The notes under the pieces are model-generated. The model had not been told where the DNA came from and did no database searches. It worked only from the letters and a program-made list of their open reading frames with translations. Below are positions 45,471 to 54,729 of a stretch of DNA of 64,000 nucleotides, in pieces (positions within the stretch are counted from its first letter, which is position 1; the number at the start of each line of letters is the position of its first letter). Source of the DNA: an uncultured Acetatifactor sp. (lineage in GTDB: Bacteria; Bacillota; Clostridia; Lachnospirales; Lachnospiraceae); the NCBI GenBank assembly GCA_910589035.1, contig CAJUSI010000020.1:1-64000 (forward strand). Reading direction: 5' to 3'. A program made the position numbers and the translations under genes.

Positions 45471-47087
45471 ATGAGCGAAGCAATCAGGAAAGCAATTCAG
45501 GAGGGAAGCTGCGTTCTCGGACTGGAATTCGGTTCCACCCGAATCAAGGCAGTGCTGGCGGACGGGAGCCATCAGCCTGTGGCCCAGGGAAACTGGGACT
45601 GGGAGAACAGTCTGGAGAATAATATCTGGACCTATAGCCTGGAGGATATCTGGGAAGGGCTGAGGGGCTGTTATACAAGTCTAACGGAGGATGTGGAGAG
45701 GAAGTACGGTGTGCCGTTACAGAAGCTGGCGGCGATGGGCTTCTCCGGAATGATGCATGGTTATATGGCCTTTAATGCCCGGGGAGAGCTGCTGGCGCCC
45801 TTCCGCACCTGGCGCAATACCATGACGGAGGAGGCCTGCAGGGAGCTGGTGAAGGAATTCCGCTTCAATATTCCCCAGAGATGGAGCATTGCCCATTTAT
45901 ATCAGGCTGTTTTAAACGGGGAAGAGCATGTGAAGGAGATCGACTATCTCACCACCCTGGCGGGCTATATTCACTGGCAGCTGTCGGGGAAGGATCAGAA
46001 GGGCGGAGAGCGTGTGCTGGGCGTGGGCGAGGCTTCCGGCATGTTCCCCATCGACTCCGGAATCTGTGATTTCGATGAACGGATGATTTCCCGGTTTGAC
46101 GAGCTGGTGGCGGACAGGAAATACGGATGGAAGCTGAAGGACATTCTGCCCAGGGTGCTTCCGGCGGGAGTAAAGGCAGGCGTTCTGACGGCGGAAGGGG
46201 CAAAGCTTCTGGATCCCAGCGGCAGGCTGCAGCCAGGCGTGCCCATGTGTCCTCCCGAGGGAGACGCGGGCACCGGCATGGTGGCAACCAACAGCGTGAA
46301 GGTGCGCACCGGCAACATATCCGCGGGAACCTCCATTTTCTCCATGGTGGTGACGGAGAAACCGCTGTCCCGGGTGCATGAAGAGATCGACATGGTTACC
46401 ACGCCGGACGGAAGCCCCGTGGCCATGGTGCACTGCAATAACTGCACCTCCGACCTGAATGCCTGGGTGAACCTGTTTGAGGAGGCCGCCGGCAGATTCG
46501 GTGCAAAGCCGGACAAAAATCAGCTGTACGGCGAGCTTTACAGGGAGGCCCTGAAGGCGGATGCCGACTGCGGCGGACTGATGGCCTATAATTATTTTGC
46601 GGGCGAGCCGGTTACCGGACTGAACGAGGGCAGACCCTTGTTCGTCCGTACGCCCGATGCGAAATTTACGTTGGCGAATTTTATGAGAACCCATCTCTAC
46701 AGCGCCATGGCCGCGTTAAAGATCGGCAACGACATTCTCTTAAAGGAAGAGCAGGTCAAAGTGGATTCTCTCACGGGACACGGAGGGCTGTTTAAGACTC
46801 CGGTGGTGGGACAGCAGCTCATGGCGGCGGCCATGAATGCGCCCGTGACCGTGATGGATACCGCAAGCGAGGGCGGCGCCTGGGGCATGGCGGTGCTGGC
46901 GTCCTATATGCAGGAAAGGGCTGAAGGAGAGACCCTTCCCGATTACCTGGGCAATAAAATCTTCGCGGGCCAGACCGGCACGACCATAGCGCCGAAGCCG
47001 GAGGATGTGGCAGGGTTTGACGCTTTCATTGAGAAATATAAGAGCACCCTGCCTGCGGAGAAGGCGGCGGTGGAGGGATTGCAGTAA
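45471..47087 (+). CDS. FGGY-family carbohydrate kinase (probable L-ribulokinase)
   Basis: 538 residues. The FGGY N-lobe has [15 protein letters not shown]; the middle has [20 protein letters not shown] and RTWRNTM; the C-lobe has [20 protein letters not shown] and [20 protein letters not shown] with [12 protein letters not shown]. Probably phosphorylates L-ribulose (or a related ketose), because an AraD-type epimerase and transketolase follow. Not the classical AraB sequence. Xylulokinase or another ketose kinase cannot be excluded. Confidence 0.85.
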   Translation: MSEAIRKAIQEGSCVLGLEFGSTRIKAVLADGSHQPVAQGNWDWENSLENNIWTYSLEDIWEGLRGCYTSLTEDVERKYGVPLQKLAAMGFSGMMHGYMAFNARGELLAPFRTWRNTMTEEACRELVKEFRFNIPQRWSIAHLYQAVLNGEEHVKEIDYLTTLAGYIHWQLSGKDQKGGERVLGVGEASGMFPIDSGICDFDERMISRFDELVADRKYGWKLKDILPRVLPAGVKAGVLTAEGAKLLDPSGRLQPGVPMCPPEGDAGTGMVATNSVKVRTGNISAGTSIFSMVVTEKPLSRVHEEIDMVTTPDGSPVAMVHCNNCTSDLNAWVNLFEEAAGRFGAKPDKNQLYGELYREALKADADCGGLMAYNYFAGEPVTGLNEGRPLFVRTPDAKFTLANFMRTHLYSAMAALKIGNDILLKEEQVKVDSLTGHGGLFKTPVVGQQLMAAAMNAPVTVMDTASEGGAWGMAVLASYMQERAEGETLPDYLGNKIFAGQTGTTIAPKPEDVAGFDAFIEKYKSTLPAEKAAVEGLQ

Positions 47088-47366
47088 TTCCACGACCCCG
47101 GCAGGTTCCCGTATTTCGAAGGAAAGGCCTTCCTGACCTTCCCGCCAGGAGTCCTGTATCGGCATCTGTGATCCGCGGACAAACGCGGAGCCGCCTGACG
47201 CGGACAGAGGATCTGGGGATGGGGCGGAACAAAACGGCCAGGCCGGGGACACGGCTTATAATGTGACGGGATATAGGATGTGACAGGGGCGAGTGGTATA
47301 AAATAACAGCATGGAAAAGCGGGGCGGCGGATTCCAGGAAAGCTGCCCGGACGGAAAGGAGCCAAT

Positions 47367-48068
47367 ATGTTGGAGGATTTAAAAAAAACAGTATGCGATG
47401 CGAATAAGGATCTGCCGCGGTATGGGCTTGTGACCTTTACCTGGGGCAACGTAAGCGCTGTCGACAGGAAAAGCGGACTGCTTGTGATCAAGCCCAGCGG
47501 AGTGGAGTATGACAGGCTGACCCCGGAGGATATGGTGGTGGTGGACCTGGAGGGCAGGAAGGTGGAGGGAAGGTATAAGCCTTCTTCCGATACGCCCACT
47601 CATGTGGAGCTGTACAAAGCATTTCCGGAGATCGGAGGGATCGTACATACCCATTCCACCTATGCCACAAGCTGGGCGCAGGCCGGCAGGAGCATCCCCT
47701 GCTACGGTACCACCCATGCGGATTATATCTACGAGGAGGTTCCCTGTGTCAGGTGCCTTACGGCGGATGAGATTGCAGAAAATTATGAGGAGAACACAGG
47801 ACATCTGATTGTCCGGGAATTCCTGAGAATGTGCAAGGATCCCGTGTCCGTTCCGGCGGTTCTGTGCAAGAATCATGGACCTTTCACCTGGGGAAAGGAT
47901 GCGGAGGAAGCAGTGCACAATGCCGTGGTTCTGGAGGAGGTGGCAAGGATGGCCTATCTGGCCGAGTCCATCAACCACCATGTCCAGCCTGCACCCAAGG
48001 AGCTGATGGATAAGCATTATTACAGAAAGCACGGAGCGAACGCCTATTATGGGCAGCAGGAGCAGTAA
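47367..48068 (+). CDS. araD: L-ribulose-5-phosphate 4-epimerase
   Basis: 233-residue class II aldolase-like zinc enzyme. It shows [60 protein letters not shown] and [13 protein letters not shown] (zinc His), the acid-base Asp120 region [12 protein letters not shown], and KNHGPFTWG. Converts L-ribulose-5-P to D-xylulose-5-P. GGAAAGGAG RBS. 279 bases after the kinase, with no clear terminator between. Confidence 0.94.
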   Translation: MLEDLKKTVCDANKDLPRYGLVTFTWGNVSAVDRKSGLLVIKPSGVEYDRLTPEDMVVVDLEGRKVEGRYKPSSDTPTHVELYKAFPEIGGIVHTHSTYATSWAQAGRSIPCYGTTHADYIYEEVPCVRCLTADEIAENYEENTGHLIVREFLRMCKDPVSVPAVLCKNHGPFTWGKDAEEAVHNAVVLEEVARMAYLAESINHHVQPAPKELMDKHYYRKHGANAYYGQQEQ

Positions 48069-48187
48069 AATGCGGAAAGTTCCGAGCCTGAGAAATCTCT
48101 TTATTGCCCTGCTTTCATGCAGGGTGGTGTGGCCCCGACGCATGGGAGTTTAGCTATAAAACCAGAAAGTGTTTACGATGTATCAGT

Positions 48188-48298
48188 ATGTCAGAAAGAA
48201 TTTTAAATATAGAAAAAACTGCGCCACAGGACCCGCAGGCGGGGGAGCTCTTCCCTGAGGTGACGGGTCGAAGGGCGGTAGAATGGAGGAGAAAATGA
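48188..48298 (+). CDS. possible 36-residue peptide ahead of transketolase
   Basis: MSERILNIEKTAPQDPQAGE followed by LFPEVTGRRAVEWRRK. Its end overlaps the transketolase start by 4 bases, so translational coupling is possible. No RBS of strength and no family; tentative. Confidence 0.25.
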   Translation: MSERILNIEKTAPQDPQAGELFPEVTGRRAVEWRRK

Positions 48299-49203
48299 AT
48301 AATTCAGAACTGCGTAAGCATGCCAATGACGTGCGCAAGGGTATTATCACGGCAGTTCACAGCGCCAGGGCGGGGCATCCCGGGGGATCCCTTTCATCGG
48401 CGGATGTGTTTACTTATCTGTATTTTGAGGAGATGAATATCGACCCGGCAAATCCCCATATGGAGGACAGGGACCGCTTCGTGCTCTCCAAGGGACACAA
48501 TGCCCCGGGACTTTATTCCGCGCTGGCACACAGGGGATTCTTCCCCGTGGAGGATCTGACCACTCTCCGGAAGCTTGGCTCCTATCTGCAGGGGCATCCC
48601 TGCATCCATATCCCCGGAGTGGATATGTCCTCCGGCTCGTTGGGACAGGGCATTTCTGCCGCTGTGGGCATGGCTCTGGGCGGAAAGATGGATGGGAAGG
48701 ATTTCCGCGTCTACACGCTGCTGGGAGACGGTGAGATCGAGGAAGGGCAGGTATGGGAGGCGGCCATGCTCGCCGGCTTCCGCAAGCTGGATAATCTCTG
48801 CGTCATCGTGGACAATAACGGACTGCAGATCGACGGCCCCATCGACCAGGTCTGCTCCCCTTATCCTATCGATGCGAAATTCGAGGCCTTCAACTTCCAT
48901 GTGATCAATGTGGATGCCCATGATTTTGACGCGCTCCGGGCCGCTTTCAGGGAGGCACGGGAGACCAGGGGCGTGCCCACCTGTATCGTAATGCACAGCC
49001 TGAAGGGGAAGGGCGTATCCTTCATGGAGGGCAGCGTGGACTGGCACGGCAAGGCGCCCAATGACGCGGAGTATGCCGTGGCAATGGCTGATCTGGAGAA
49101 GATCGCGGAGGAACTGGAAAAGGCCGCAGCGGAACATGCGGAGTCGGACATGGCCGTTTCGGAGAAGAACGGCGCAGAATCAGAGAAGGCAGGTGAAGCA
49201 TAA
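48295..49203 (+). CDS. transketolase, N-terminal (thiamine-diphosphate) subunit
   Basis: 302 residues from ATG 48295, with GGAGG 4-8 bases upstream. The TPP-binding half has ITAVHSARAGHPGGSLSSAD, FVLSKGHNAPGLYSALA, GSLGQGISAAVGMALG, LLGDGEIEEGQVWEAAM and VDNNGLQIDG. The Glu/Ala-rich last 40 residues look disordered. Partner of the next gene, with which it overlaps as TAATG. Confidence 0.95.
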   Translation: MNNSELRKHANDVRKGIITAVHSARAGHPGGSLSSADVFTYLYFEEMNIDPANPHMEDRDRFVLSKGHNAPGLYSALAHRGFFPVEDLTTLRKLGSYLQGHPCIHIPGVDMSSGSLGQGISAAVGMALGGKMDGKDFRVYTLLGDGEIEEGQVWEAAMLAGFRKLDNLCVIVDNNGLQIDGPIDQVCSPYPIDAKFEAFNFHVINVDAHDFDALRAAFREARETRGVPTCIVMHSLKGKGVSFMEGSVDWHGKAPNDAEYAVAMADLEKIAEELEKAAAEHAESDMAVSEKNGAESEKAGEA

Positions 49204-50141
49204 TGGCAGAGATGAAGAAAATCGCAACCCGTGAAAGCTACGGGAACGCTTTGAAGGAACTGGCGGAGGAATTCCCCAATCTGGTGGTGTTGGACGCGGA
49301 TCTGGCGGCGGCCACCAAGACAAGTATTTTCAAAAAGGCTTATCCGGACCGCCATATCGACTGCGGTATCGCGGAATCCAATATGATGGGCGTGGCGGCT
49401 GGTCTCTCCCTGGTGGGCAAGATTCCCTTTGTGAGCTCCTTTGCCATGTTCGCGGCGGGACGTGCCTTTGAGCAGGTCCGCAATTCCATCGGTTATCCTC
49501 ATCTGAATGTGAAGATCGGCGCCACCCATGCGGGAATCACCGTGGGTGAGGACGGCGCCACCCATCAGTGCAACGAGGATATCGCCCTGATGCGCACCAT
49601 CCCCGGCATGGTGGTCATGTGTCCTGCGGATGACGTGGAGGCGAAGGCGGCGGTGAGAGCGGCCCTGGAATATGAAGGCCCCGTGTATATCCGCTTCGGG
49701 CGCGCGGCAGTACCCGTGATCAATGACAGGCCCGACTACCATTTTGAGATCGGCAAGGGCTCCGTGGTCCGGGAGGGCAGCGACGTGACCATCGTTGCCA
49801 CGGGAATCTGCGTGGATTCCGCCCTGGGCGCGGCGGAGAAGCTGGCGGCGGACGGCGTCAGCGCGGAGGTAATCAGCATCTGCACCATCAAGCCCCTGGA
49901 TGAGGAGATCATCGTGAACAGTGCAAAGAAGACCGGAAAGGTGGTCACCGTGGAGGAGCACACCGTCATCGGCGGCCTGGGCAGCGCGGTCTGTGATGCC
50001 TTAAGCGCGGACTATCCCACCCCGGTGAAAAAGCTGGGCATGCAGGATGTGTTCGGCGAGTCCGGTTCCGCATCTGCCCTGGTGCAGAAATACGGACTGG
50101 ACGCGGAGGGGGTCTATCGCTCTGTGAAGGAGTTTGTGTAG
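49203..50141 (+). CDS. transketolase, C-terminal subunit
   Basis: 312 residues. The pyrimidine-binding half has TRESYGNALKELAEEFPNLV, HIDCGIAESNMMGVAAGLSL, SSFAMFAAGRAFEQVRNSIG, THAGITVGEDGATHQ (catalytic Glu of the other subunit), YIRFGRAAVPVI and a C-terminal EEHTVIGGLG domain. The two genes together give the transketolase of the non-oxidative pentose phosphate path, accepting the xylulose-5-P made upstream. Confidence 0.95.
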   Translation: MAEMKKIATRESYGNALKELAEEFPNLVVLDADLAAATKTSIFKKAYPDRHIDCGIAESNMMGVAAGLSLVGKIPFVSSFAMFAAGRAFEQVRNSIGYPHLNVKIGATHAGITVGEDGATHQCNEDIALMRTIPGMVVMCPADDVEAKAAVRAALEYEGPVYIRFGRAAVPVINDRPDYHFEIGKGSVVREGSDVTIVATGICVDSALGAAEKLAADGVSAEVISICTIKPLDEEIIVNSAKKTGKVVTVEEHTVIGGLGSAVCDALSADYPTPVKKLGMQDVFGESGSASALVQKYGLDAEGVYRSVKEFV

Positions 50142-50198
50142 GACACATAGAACCGCTTTTGAAAAAGGCTGGTATGTAAAGCGTATTACATGAAATGG

Positions 50199-50248
50199 AG
50201 CTGTTATACTGGGAAAGAAATTGTCCACAGTATAACGGCTTTATTTTT
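50199..50248 (+). terminator. terminator of the pentose operon
   Basis: agctgttatactg / cagtataacggct stem with a long loop and ttattttt tail. Confidence 0.75.
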
Positions 50249-50425
50249 AGCCGGTTCTGTGCACCGGAACTGTAAGGAAATACTTGCGGACTTTGGCTTT
50301 CAGTGATAAAATATTCAAGGTTTAATCCTCATGGGAGCGCACATTTGCTGCTTTATGAACTAAGATCCCAAAATAGACAAGCGTCGCATATCTATATGGA
50401 CAAATGCTTATGACATGGGGATAAG

Positions 50426-50452
50426 CAGCCCCAAATAAAATCATATGAGAGG
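50426..50452 (+). repeat. second copy of the leader element of 745-772
   Basis: cagcccc, one base, then aataaaatcatatgagagg, just before the alcohol dehydrogenase start (50462). The preceding 250 bases contain no other recognisable feature. Confidence 0.55.
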
Positions 50453-50461
50453 TTTACGGAA

Positions 50462-51751
50462 ATGAATATAGCAAGAAGAATTTACTGCAGAGCGTTTCAG
50501 TTCTGCTTCCGGGCGGCGCTTCCCCTTCTGCCCTACCGGGAGCCGGAGATTCTGGCCGATATGGAGGAGCTGGCACAGGTTTTGAAGGGAAAAGGGAAAA
50601 AGAGCGTGCTGATTGTGACGGACAAGGGAATCTCCGCCCTGGGCTTGACGGACGGGTTGAAGGATGCGCTGAGGAAGGCGGACATTTCCTGCACCGTCTA
50701 TGACGATACGGTGCAGAACCCCACCATCGACAATGTGGAACAGGCCAGGGAAGCGTACCTTGCAAATCACTGTCAGGCCGTCATCGGATTCGGCGGGGGC
50801 TCCTCCATGGACTGCGCCAAGGCGGCGGCCGCCAGGATCGCAAAGCCGAAACAGCCCGTGCAGAAGATGCGGGGATTGCTGAAGATACATAAAAAACTTC
50901 CCCTTCTGGTGGCGATTCCTACCACTGCGGGCACGGGGAGTGAGACCACCCTTGCGGCGGTGATCACGGATTCCGCAACCCATCACAAATATCCCATCAA
51001 CGATTTCTTCCTGATTCCCGGCTATGCCGTTCTGGACTACCGCGTTACCACCGGACTGCCCCGGCAGATTACTGCCACCACGGGGATGGACGCCCTCACC
51101 CATGCGGTGGAAGCCTACATAGGAGGCAGTACCACAAAGCATACCCGGAAGATGGCTGAAGAGGCGGTATGCCTGATCCGGGACAATCTGAAGCGCGCCT
51201 ACGACAACGGGCAGGACGCACAGGCCCGGGAGAACATGCTGCGGGCCGCCTACTGCGCGGGGATTGCTTTTACCCAGTCCTATGTTGGATATGTGCATGG
51301 GGTTGCCCATTCCCTGGGAGGGCGCTACGGGATTCCCCACGGCCTTGCCAACGCGGTGATCCTGCCCTGGTTCCTGGAGGAATACGGCGAAAGCTGTGAG
51401 AAACGTCTGGGACGGCTGGCCAGGAATTGCGGCATTGCCGACCCGGGGGCGGACGATCATGAGGCCTCCCGGATTTTCATAAAGTGGGTCCGCGGCATGA
51501 ATGCGTCCATGGGAATTCCGGAAAAGCTGGAGGGCATCCGGGAGGAGGACATCCCGAGGATGGCGGCTCACGCGGATAAGGAGAGCAATCCCCTGTATCC
51601 GGTGCCCAGGCTCATGGATGCGGGAGAGCTGGCATCCATGTATGGAAAAATCAGGGTGCGGGAGACAGCGCACTCGGCTGCCGGGGAAACCACAGCTTCC
51701 TCCAAAACCGGGGAAAGGAGCGGACAGACATGGAAATCAGCGGTATCGTAA
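50462..51751 (+). CDS. iron-containing alcohol dehydrogenase
   Basis: 429 residues. NAD(P)-binding GFGGGSSMDCAKA and IPTTAGTGSETTLAAV. The metal ligands are in TTGMDALTHAVEAY and VGYVHGVAHSLGGRYGIPHG. The last about 30 residues (Ser/Thr-rich) run past the usual end and overlap the next gene by 22 bases. The pair with aldehyde dehydrogenase suggests alcohol/aldehyde interconversion. Confidence 0.94.
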   Translation: MNIARRIYCRAFQFCFRAALPLLPYREPEILADMEELAQVLKGKGKKSVLIVTDKGISALGLTDGLKDALRKADISCTVYDDTVQNPTIDNVEQAREAYLANHCQAVIGFGGGSSMDCAKAAAARIAKPKQPVQKMRGLLKIHKKLPLLVAIPTTAGTGSETTLAAVITDSATHHKYPINDFFLIPGYAVLDYRVTTGLPRQITATTGMDALTHAVEAYIGGSTTKHTRKMAEEAVCLIRDNLKRAYDNGQDAQARENMLRAAYCAGIAFTQSYVGYVHGVAHSLGGRYGIPHGLANAVILPWFLEEYGESCEKRLGRLARNCGIADPGADDHEASRIFIKWVRGMNASMGIPEKLEGIREEDIPRMAAHADKESNPLYPVPRLMDAGELASMYGKIRVRETAHSAAGETTASSKTGERSGQTWKSAVS

Positions 51752-53100
51752 AGAGACAGAGAGAATACTTTGCCACCGGGGCTACCAGGAAGGCGGGGGA
51801 CCGCATCGCGGTGTTAAAAAAGCTGCAGCAGGCCATCCGCGCCCATGAGGAGGAGCTCTGCGACGCCATGCAGAAGGACCTGGGAAAGAGCCGCAGCGAA
51901 TCCTATATGTGCGAGGTGGGGCTTACCCTCAGCGAGCTGGCTTACCAGATCCGGCATTTGAAGAGATGGGCCAGGCCCAGGAGGCGGGGCACGGATCTGA
52001 CAAATTTTCATGCAAAGAGCTTTTCCGTCCGGGAGCCCTACGGCTGCGTGCTTGTCATGTCCCCCTGGAATTATCCCTTTCTGCTGAGCATGGAGCCCCT
52101 GATCGGGGCCGTGGCCGCCGGAAACTGCTGCGTGGTGAAGCCCTCGGCCTATTCCCCCGCCACCTCCGCGGCCATGGCGGCTCTGCTGCGGGAGGTGTTC
52201 CCGGAGGAATATGTGGCCGTGGTGGAGGGCGGCCGGGCGGAGAACAGTGCATTGCTGGACGAACGTTTTGATTATATATTCTTTACCGGGGGCGTGACCG
52301 TGGGAAAGCTGGTGATGGAAAAGGCCGCGGCTCATCTGACGCCCGTCACCCTGGAGCTGGGAGGGAAGAGTCCCTGCATTGTGGACGGCACGGCCGATCT
52401 GGAGCTGGCGGCGGTCCGTATTGCCTTCGGGAAATATTTAAACTGCGGACAGACCTGCGTGGCCCCGGATTATCTGCTCATCGAGAGAAGTGTGAAGGAG
52501 AAATTTCTGAAAATTTTCATTCGGAAGCTTACAGAAATGTATGGGATACAGCCTCTTCACAATCAAAATTACGGAAAAATTATCAACCGGAAACATTTTG
52601 ACAGGCTGAAAGGCCTTATAGACGAAAAGAAACTGGCCTGGGGCGGGGATACGGATCCGGAATCCCTGAGAATGGCGCCCACGGTTCTGGACAATGTAAC
52701 CGGGGAGGACGCAGTGATGCAGGAGGAGATCTTCGGCCCCATCCTGCCCGTGATCGCCTTTGACAGGATAGAGGAGGCCTTTGCCTTCGTGCTGGAGAGG
52801 GAGAAGCCTCTGGCGGCCTATCTCTTTACCAGGAGCCGGGAGACGGAGAAGCAGTTTTTAAGCAGACTCTCCTTCGGCGGAGGCTGCATCAACGATACCA
52901 TCATGCATCTTGCCACCTCCCGAATGGGCTTCGGCGGCGTGGGGAACAGCGGCATGGGTTCCTATCACGGGCGGAAGAGTTTCGAGACCTTTTCCCATGA
53001 GAAGAATATTCTCAAAAAATATAATTGGATCGATATGCCCCTGCGGTATCAGCCCTACGATAAGAAGAAGGATAAGCTGGTGCGGATGTTCCTGAAATAG
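51730..53100 (+). CDS. NAD(P)-dependent aldehyde dehydrogenase (class 3-like)
   Basis: 456 residues. It contains VMSPWNYPFLLSMEPLIGAV, AAGNCCVVKPSAYSP, FFTGGVTVGKLVMEKAA, the catalytic Glu in TLELGGKSPCIV and the nucleophile Cys in NCGQTCVAPDYLL. FGPILPVI and GGVGNSGMGSYHG close the fold. No N-terminal TM. Oxidises aldehydes to acids, coupled to the upstream alcohol dehydrogenase. Confidence 0.94.
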   Translation: MEISGIVKRQREYFATGATRKAGDRIAVLKKLQQAIRAHEEELCDAMQKDLGKSRSESYMCEVGLTLSELAYQIRHLKRWARPRRRGTDLTNFHAKSFSVREPYGCVLVMSPWNYPFLLSMEPLIGAVAAGNCCVVKPSAYSPATSAAMAALLREVFPEEYVAVVEGGRAENSALLDERFDYIFFTGGVTVGKLVMEKAAAHLTPVTLELGGKSPCIVDGTADLELAAVRIAFGKYLNCGQTCVAPDYLLIERSVKEKFLKIFIRKLTEMYGIQPLHNQNYGKIINRKHFDRLKGLIDEKKLAWGGDTDPESLRMAPTVLDNVTGEDAVMQEEIFGPILPVIAFDRIEEAFAFVLEREKPLAAYLFTRSRETEKQFLSRLSFGGGCINDTIMHLATSRMGFGGVGNSGMGSYHGRKSFETFSHEKNILKKYNWIDMPLRYQPYDKKKDKLVRMFLK

Positions 53101-53470
53101 AATTTAGACCATAGAACCTTTTTTGGTTTTGTGATAGAATTTTGGTCATAGAAAAAATTTCCGCCAGTGAGGTTGGAAGTGCCAGGGAGATGGCGCCCTC
53201 GCATGTCTGCCTGGGGAAAGTATCAGCCCGATCTGACTGTGTACTGAAAATGGGCTGCAACTGCACGGGCGGAAAACCATTGTTTTCAATGGCTGCGTTT
53301 AGACTATGGAATTCGGACCATAACACTTGCAGGCGCGATATAGGAAAGGGGGAAGACAGGTTCGACTGTTTCCGGGAAAGGTGTATACAAGAAGGCTGTA
53401 GAAACCTTCCGGTGCAGGGCTTTTGGAGGAGAGATGCGCGGTGCGGAACCGGAAAGGAAAAGAAGAGAAT

Positions 53471-54367
53471 ATGAAAATACTGGTAATCGGCGGAAGCTAT
53501 TTTTACGGCAGAGTCTTTGTGATGCTGGCGTCAAAAGAACATGACGTCACTGTCATAAACCGGGGGACGTATTCCCTGCGGGAGCTGGGCGTAAGGGAGC
53601 TTTGTGGCGACAGGAAGGATGAAAATCTGTGGAAGGATATCCGGGAGGACTTCGACGTCATTGTGGATTTCTGCGCCTATGAGGAGGGGGACATCGCAAA
53701 GGTACTGAGGAACCTGGGGGGAAAGGTAAACCAGTATGTTTTCATCAGCACGGTGGATGTGTACGAGCGGGGAACGAAGGGCCTGAAGAGGGAGGACACG
53801 CCTCTGGAGACCAGGAGCTTTCCGGGGGAGGCGGGGAGCTATATCGCCGGGAAGGTTGCACTGGAGCGGGAGATCAGAGAGGAATGCGAGAGGAAAGCCA
53901 TCCATTATACTGTCCTGCGCCCGGCTATTCTGTATGGACCGTTCAACTATGCGCCCAGGGAATCCGCCTATATTCAGCTGATGGTTCAGAATCATGTGCT
54001 GCCCCATATATCGGACGCCTCCGGGCAGTTTCAGTTCGTGTATGTGAAGGATGCCGCAGAAGCCATTCTGAAATGCCTTCTGAATGAAAAGGCGTATGGG
54101 CAGGCCTATAATCTGTGCGGGGAGGAACGCCTTACCTACGATCTCTTCTTTGAAGCGCTGAAAAAAGCCGCGGACGGGGAGGTAACGGAGCTTCTGCTTA
54201 CCTGCCAGGGGGCTTTGGAACAGGGGATTCCCCTTCCCTTTTCCGTTTCGGAGGCAGAAACCGAGCTCTATTCCAATGAAAAGAGCAGGCTGGAACTGGG
54301 GATGCGCTATATTGACTTTATGGAAGGAATGATGAGAACTTACCGGGCCTTTCGGGGCGTATTTTGA
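53471..54367 (+). CDS. NAD-dependent epimerase/dehydratase-like protein (extended SDR)
   Basis: 298 residues from MKILVIGGSYFYGRVFVMLA (Rossmann GxxxxxG with unusual GGSYFYG). Also VINRGTYSLRELGV, FCAYEEGDI, FISTVDVYERG and SYIAGKVALEREI, where Tyr-x3-Lys is the SDR pair. Also HYTVLRPAILYGPFNY and QFVYVKDAAEAIL. Resembles nucleotide-sugar epimerases, but the substrate is unclear. Start RBS is purine-rich. The preceding 370 bases hold only a short hairpin (53278-53293). Confidence 0.85.
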   Translation: MKILVIGGSYFYGRVFVMLASKEHDVTVINRGTYSLRELGVRELCGDRKDENLWKDIREDFDVIVDFCAYEEGDIAKVLRNLGGKVNQYVFISTVDVYERGTKGLKREDTPLETRSFPGEAGSYIAGKVALEREIREECERKAIHYTVLRPAILYGPFNYAPRESAYIQLMVQNHVLPHISDASGQFQFVYVKDAAEAILKCLLNEKAYGQAYNLCGEERLTYDLFFEALKKAADGEVTELLLTCQGALEQGIPLPFSVSEAETELYSNEKSRLELGMRYIDFMEGMMRTYRAFRGVF

Positions 54368-54374
54368 AAATACC

Positions 54375-54584
54375 ATGTCCATCCGTCAGAGGGCGGAACT
54401 GGCGGCCTCTGAGGTGGCACAGGGAAGGAGCGGAGTACGGTTCGACATTTCTCCGGATAACCGTTACGGTTATGCTGCCGGTACAGGACTTCGCTTATGG
54501 GAGAGAAACTCCGGGGACTGGGGGAAGCCGAGGAAAGCCCTGGCTGAAGTGTATCGGGAAATGCCGGAAGCTCCGGGGGAGTAA
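54375..54584 (+). CDS. possible small hypothetical protein
   Basis: 69-residue frame (MSIRQRAELAASEVAQGRSG and so on) that starts 8 bases after the epimerase stop. No RBS; composition is coding-like. Might be real or a decayed tail. Confidence 0.3.
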   Translation: MSIRQRAELAASEVAQGRSGVRFDISPDNRYGYAAGTGLRLWERNSGDWGKPRKALAEVYREMPEAPGE

Positions 54585-54654
54585 GACAGGGGCAGCCTCC
54601 ATGCCGCAGGGAAGGAAAAAATAAATATAATCTTAATAAATTAATAAACAAAAA

Positions 54655-54720
54655 AGATACAATTCTGCCTTATATTGTATTTATACAAAATACAACATAA
54701 TTTGATTTATAATACAATGA
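54655..54720 (+). promoter_or_regulatory. cluster of atacaa/ttgtat inverted motifs before the amidase
   Basis: The AT-rich stretch contains at least four atacaa or ttgtat hexamers, including ttgtattt-atac-aaaatacaa. A TATAAT-like box lies close to the start codon. It looks like an operator plus promoter; the regulator is unknown. Confidence 0.4.
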
Positions 54721-54729
54721 GGTGGACAA

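Noticed and set aside
53142..53474. 110-codon Cys-containing frame before the epimerase
   Set aside because: TTG start without RBS, no family, overlaps the start of a well-supported gene.
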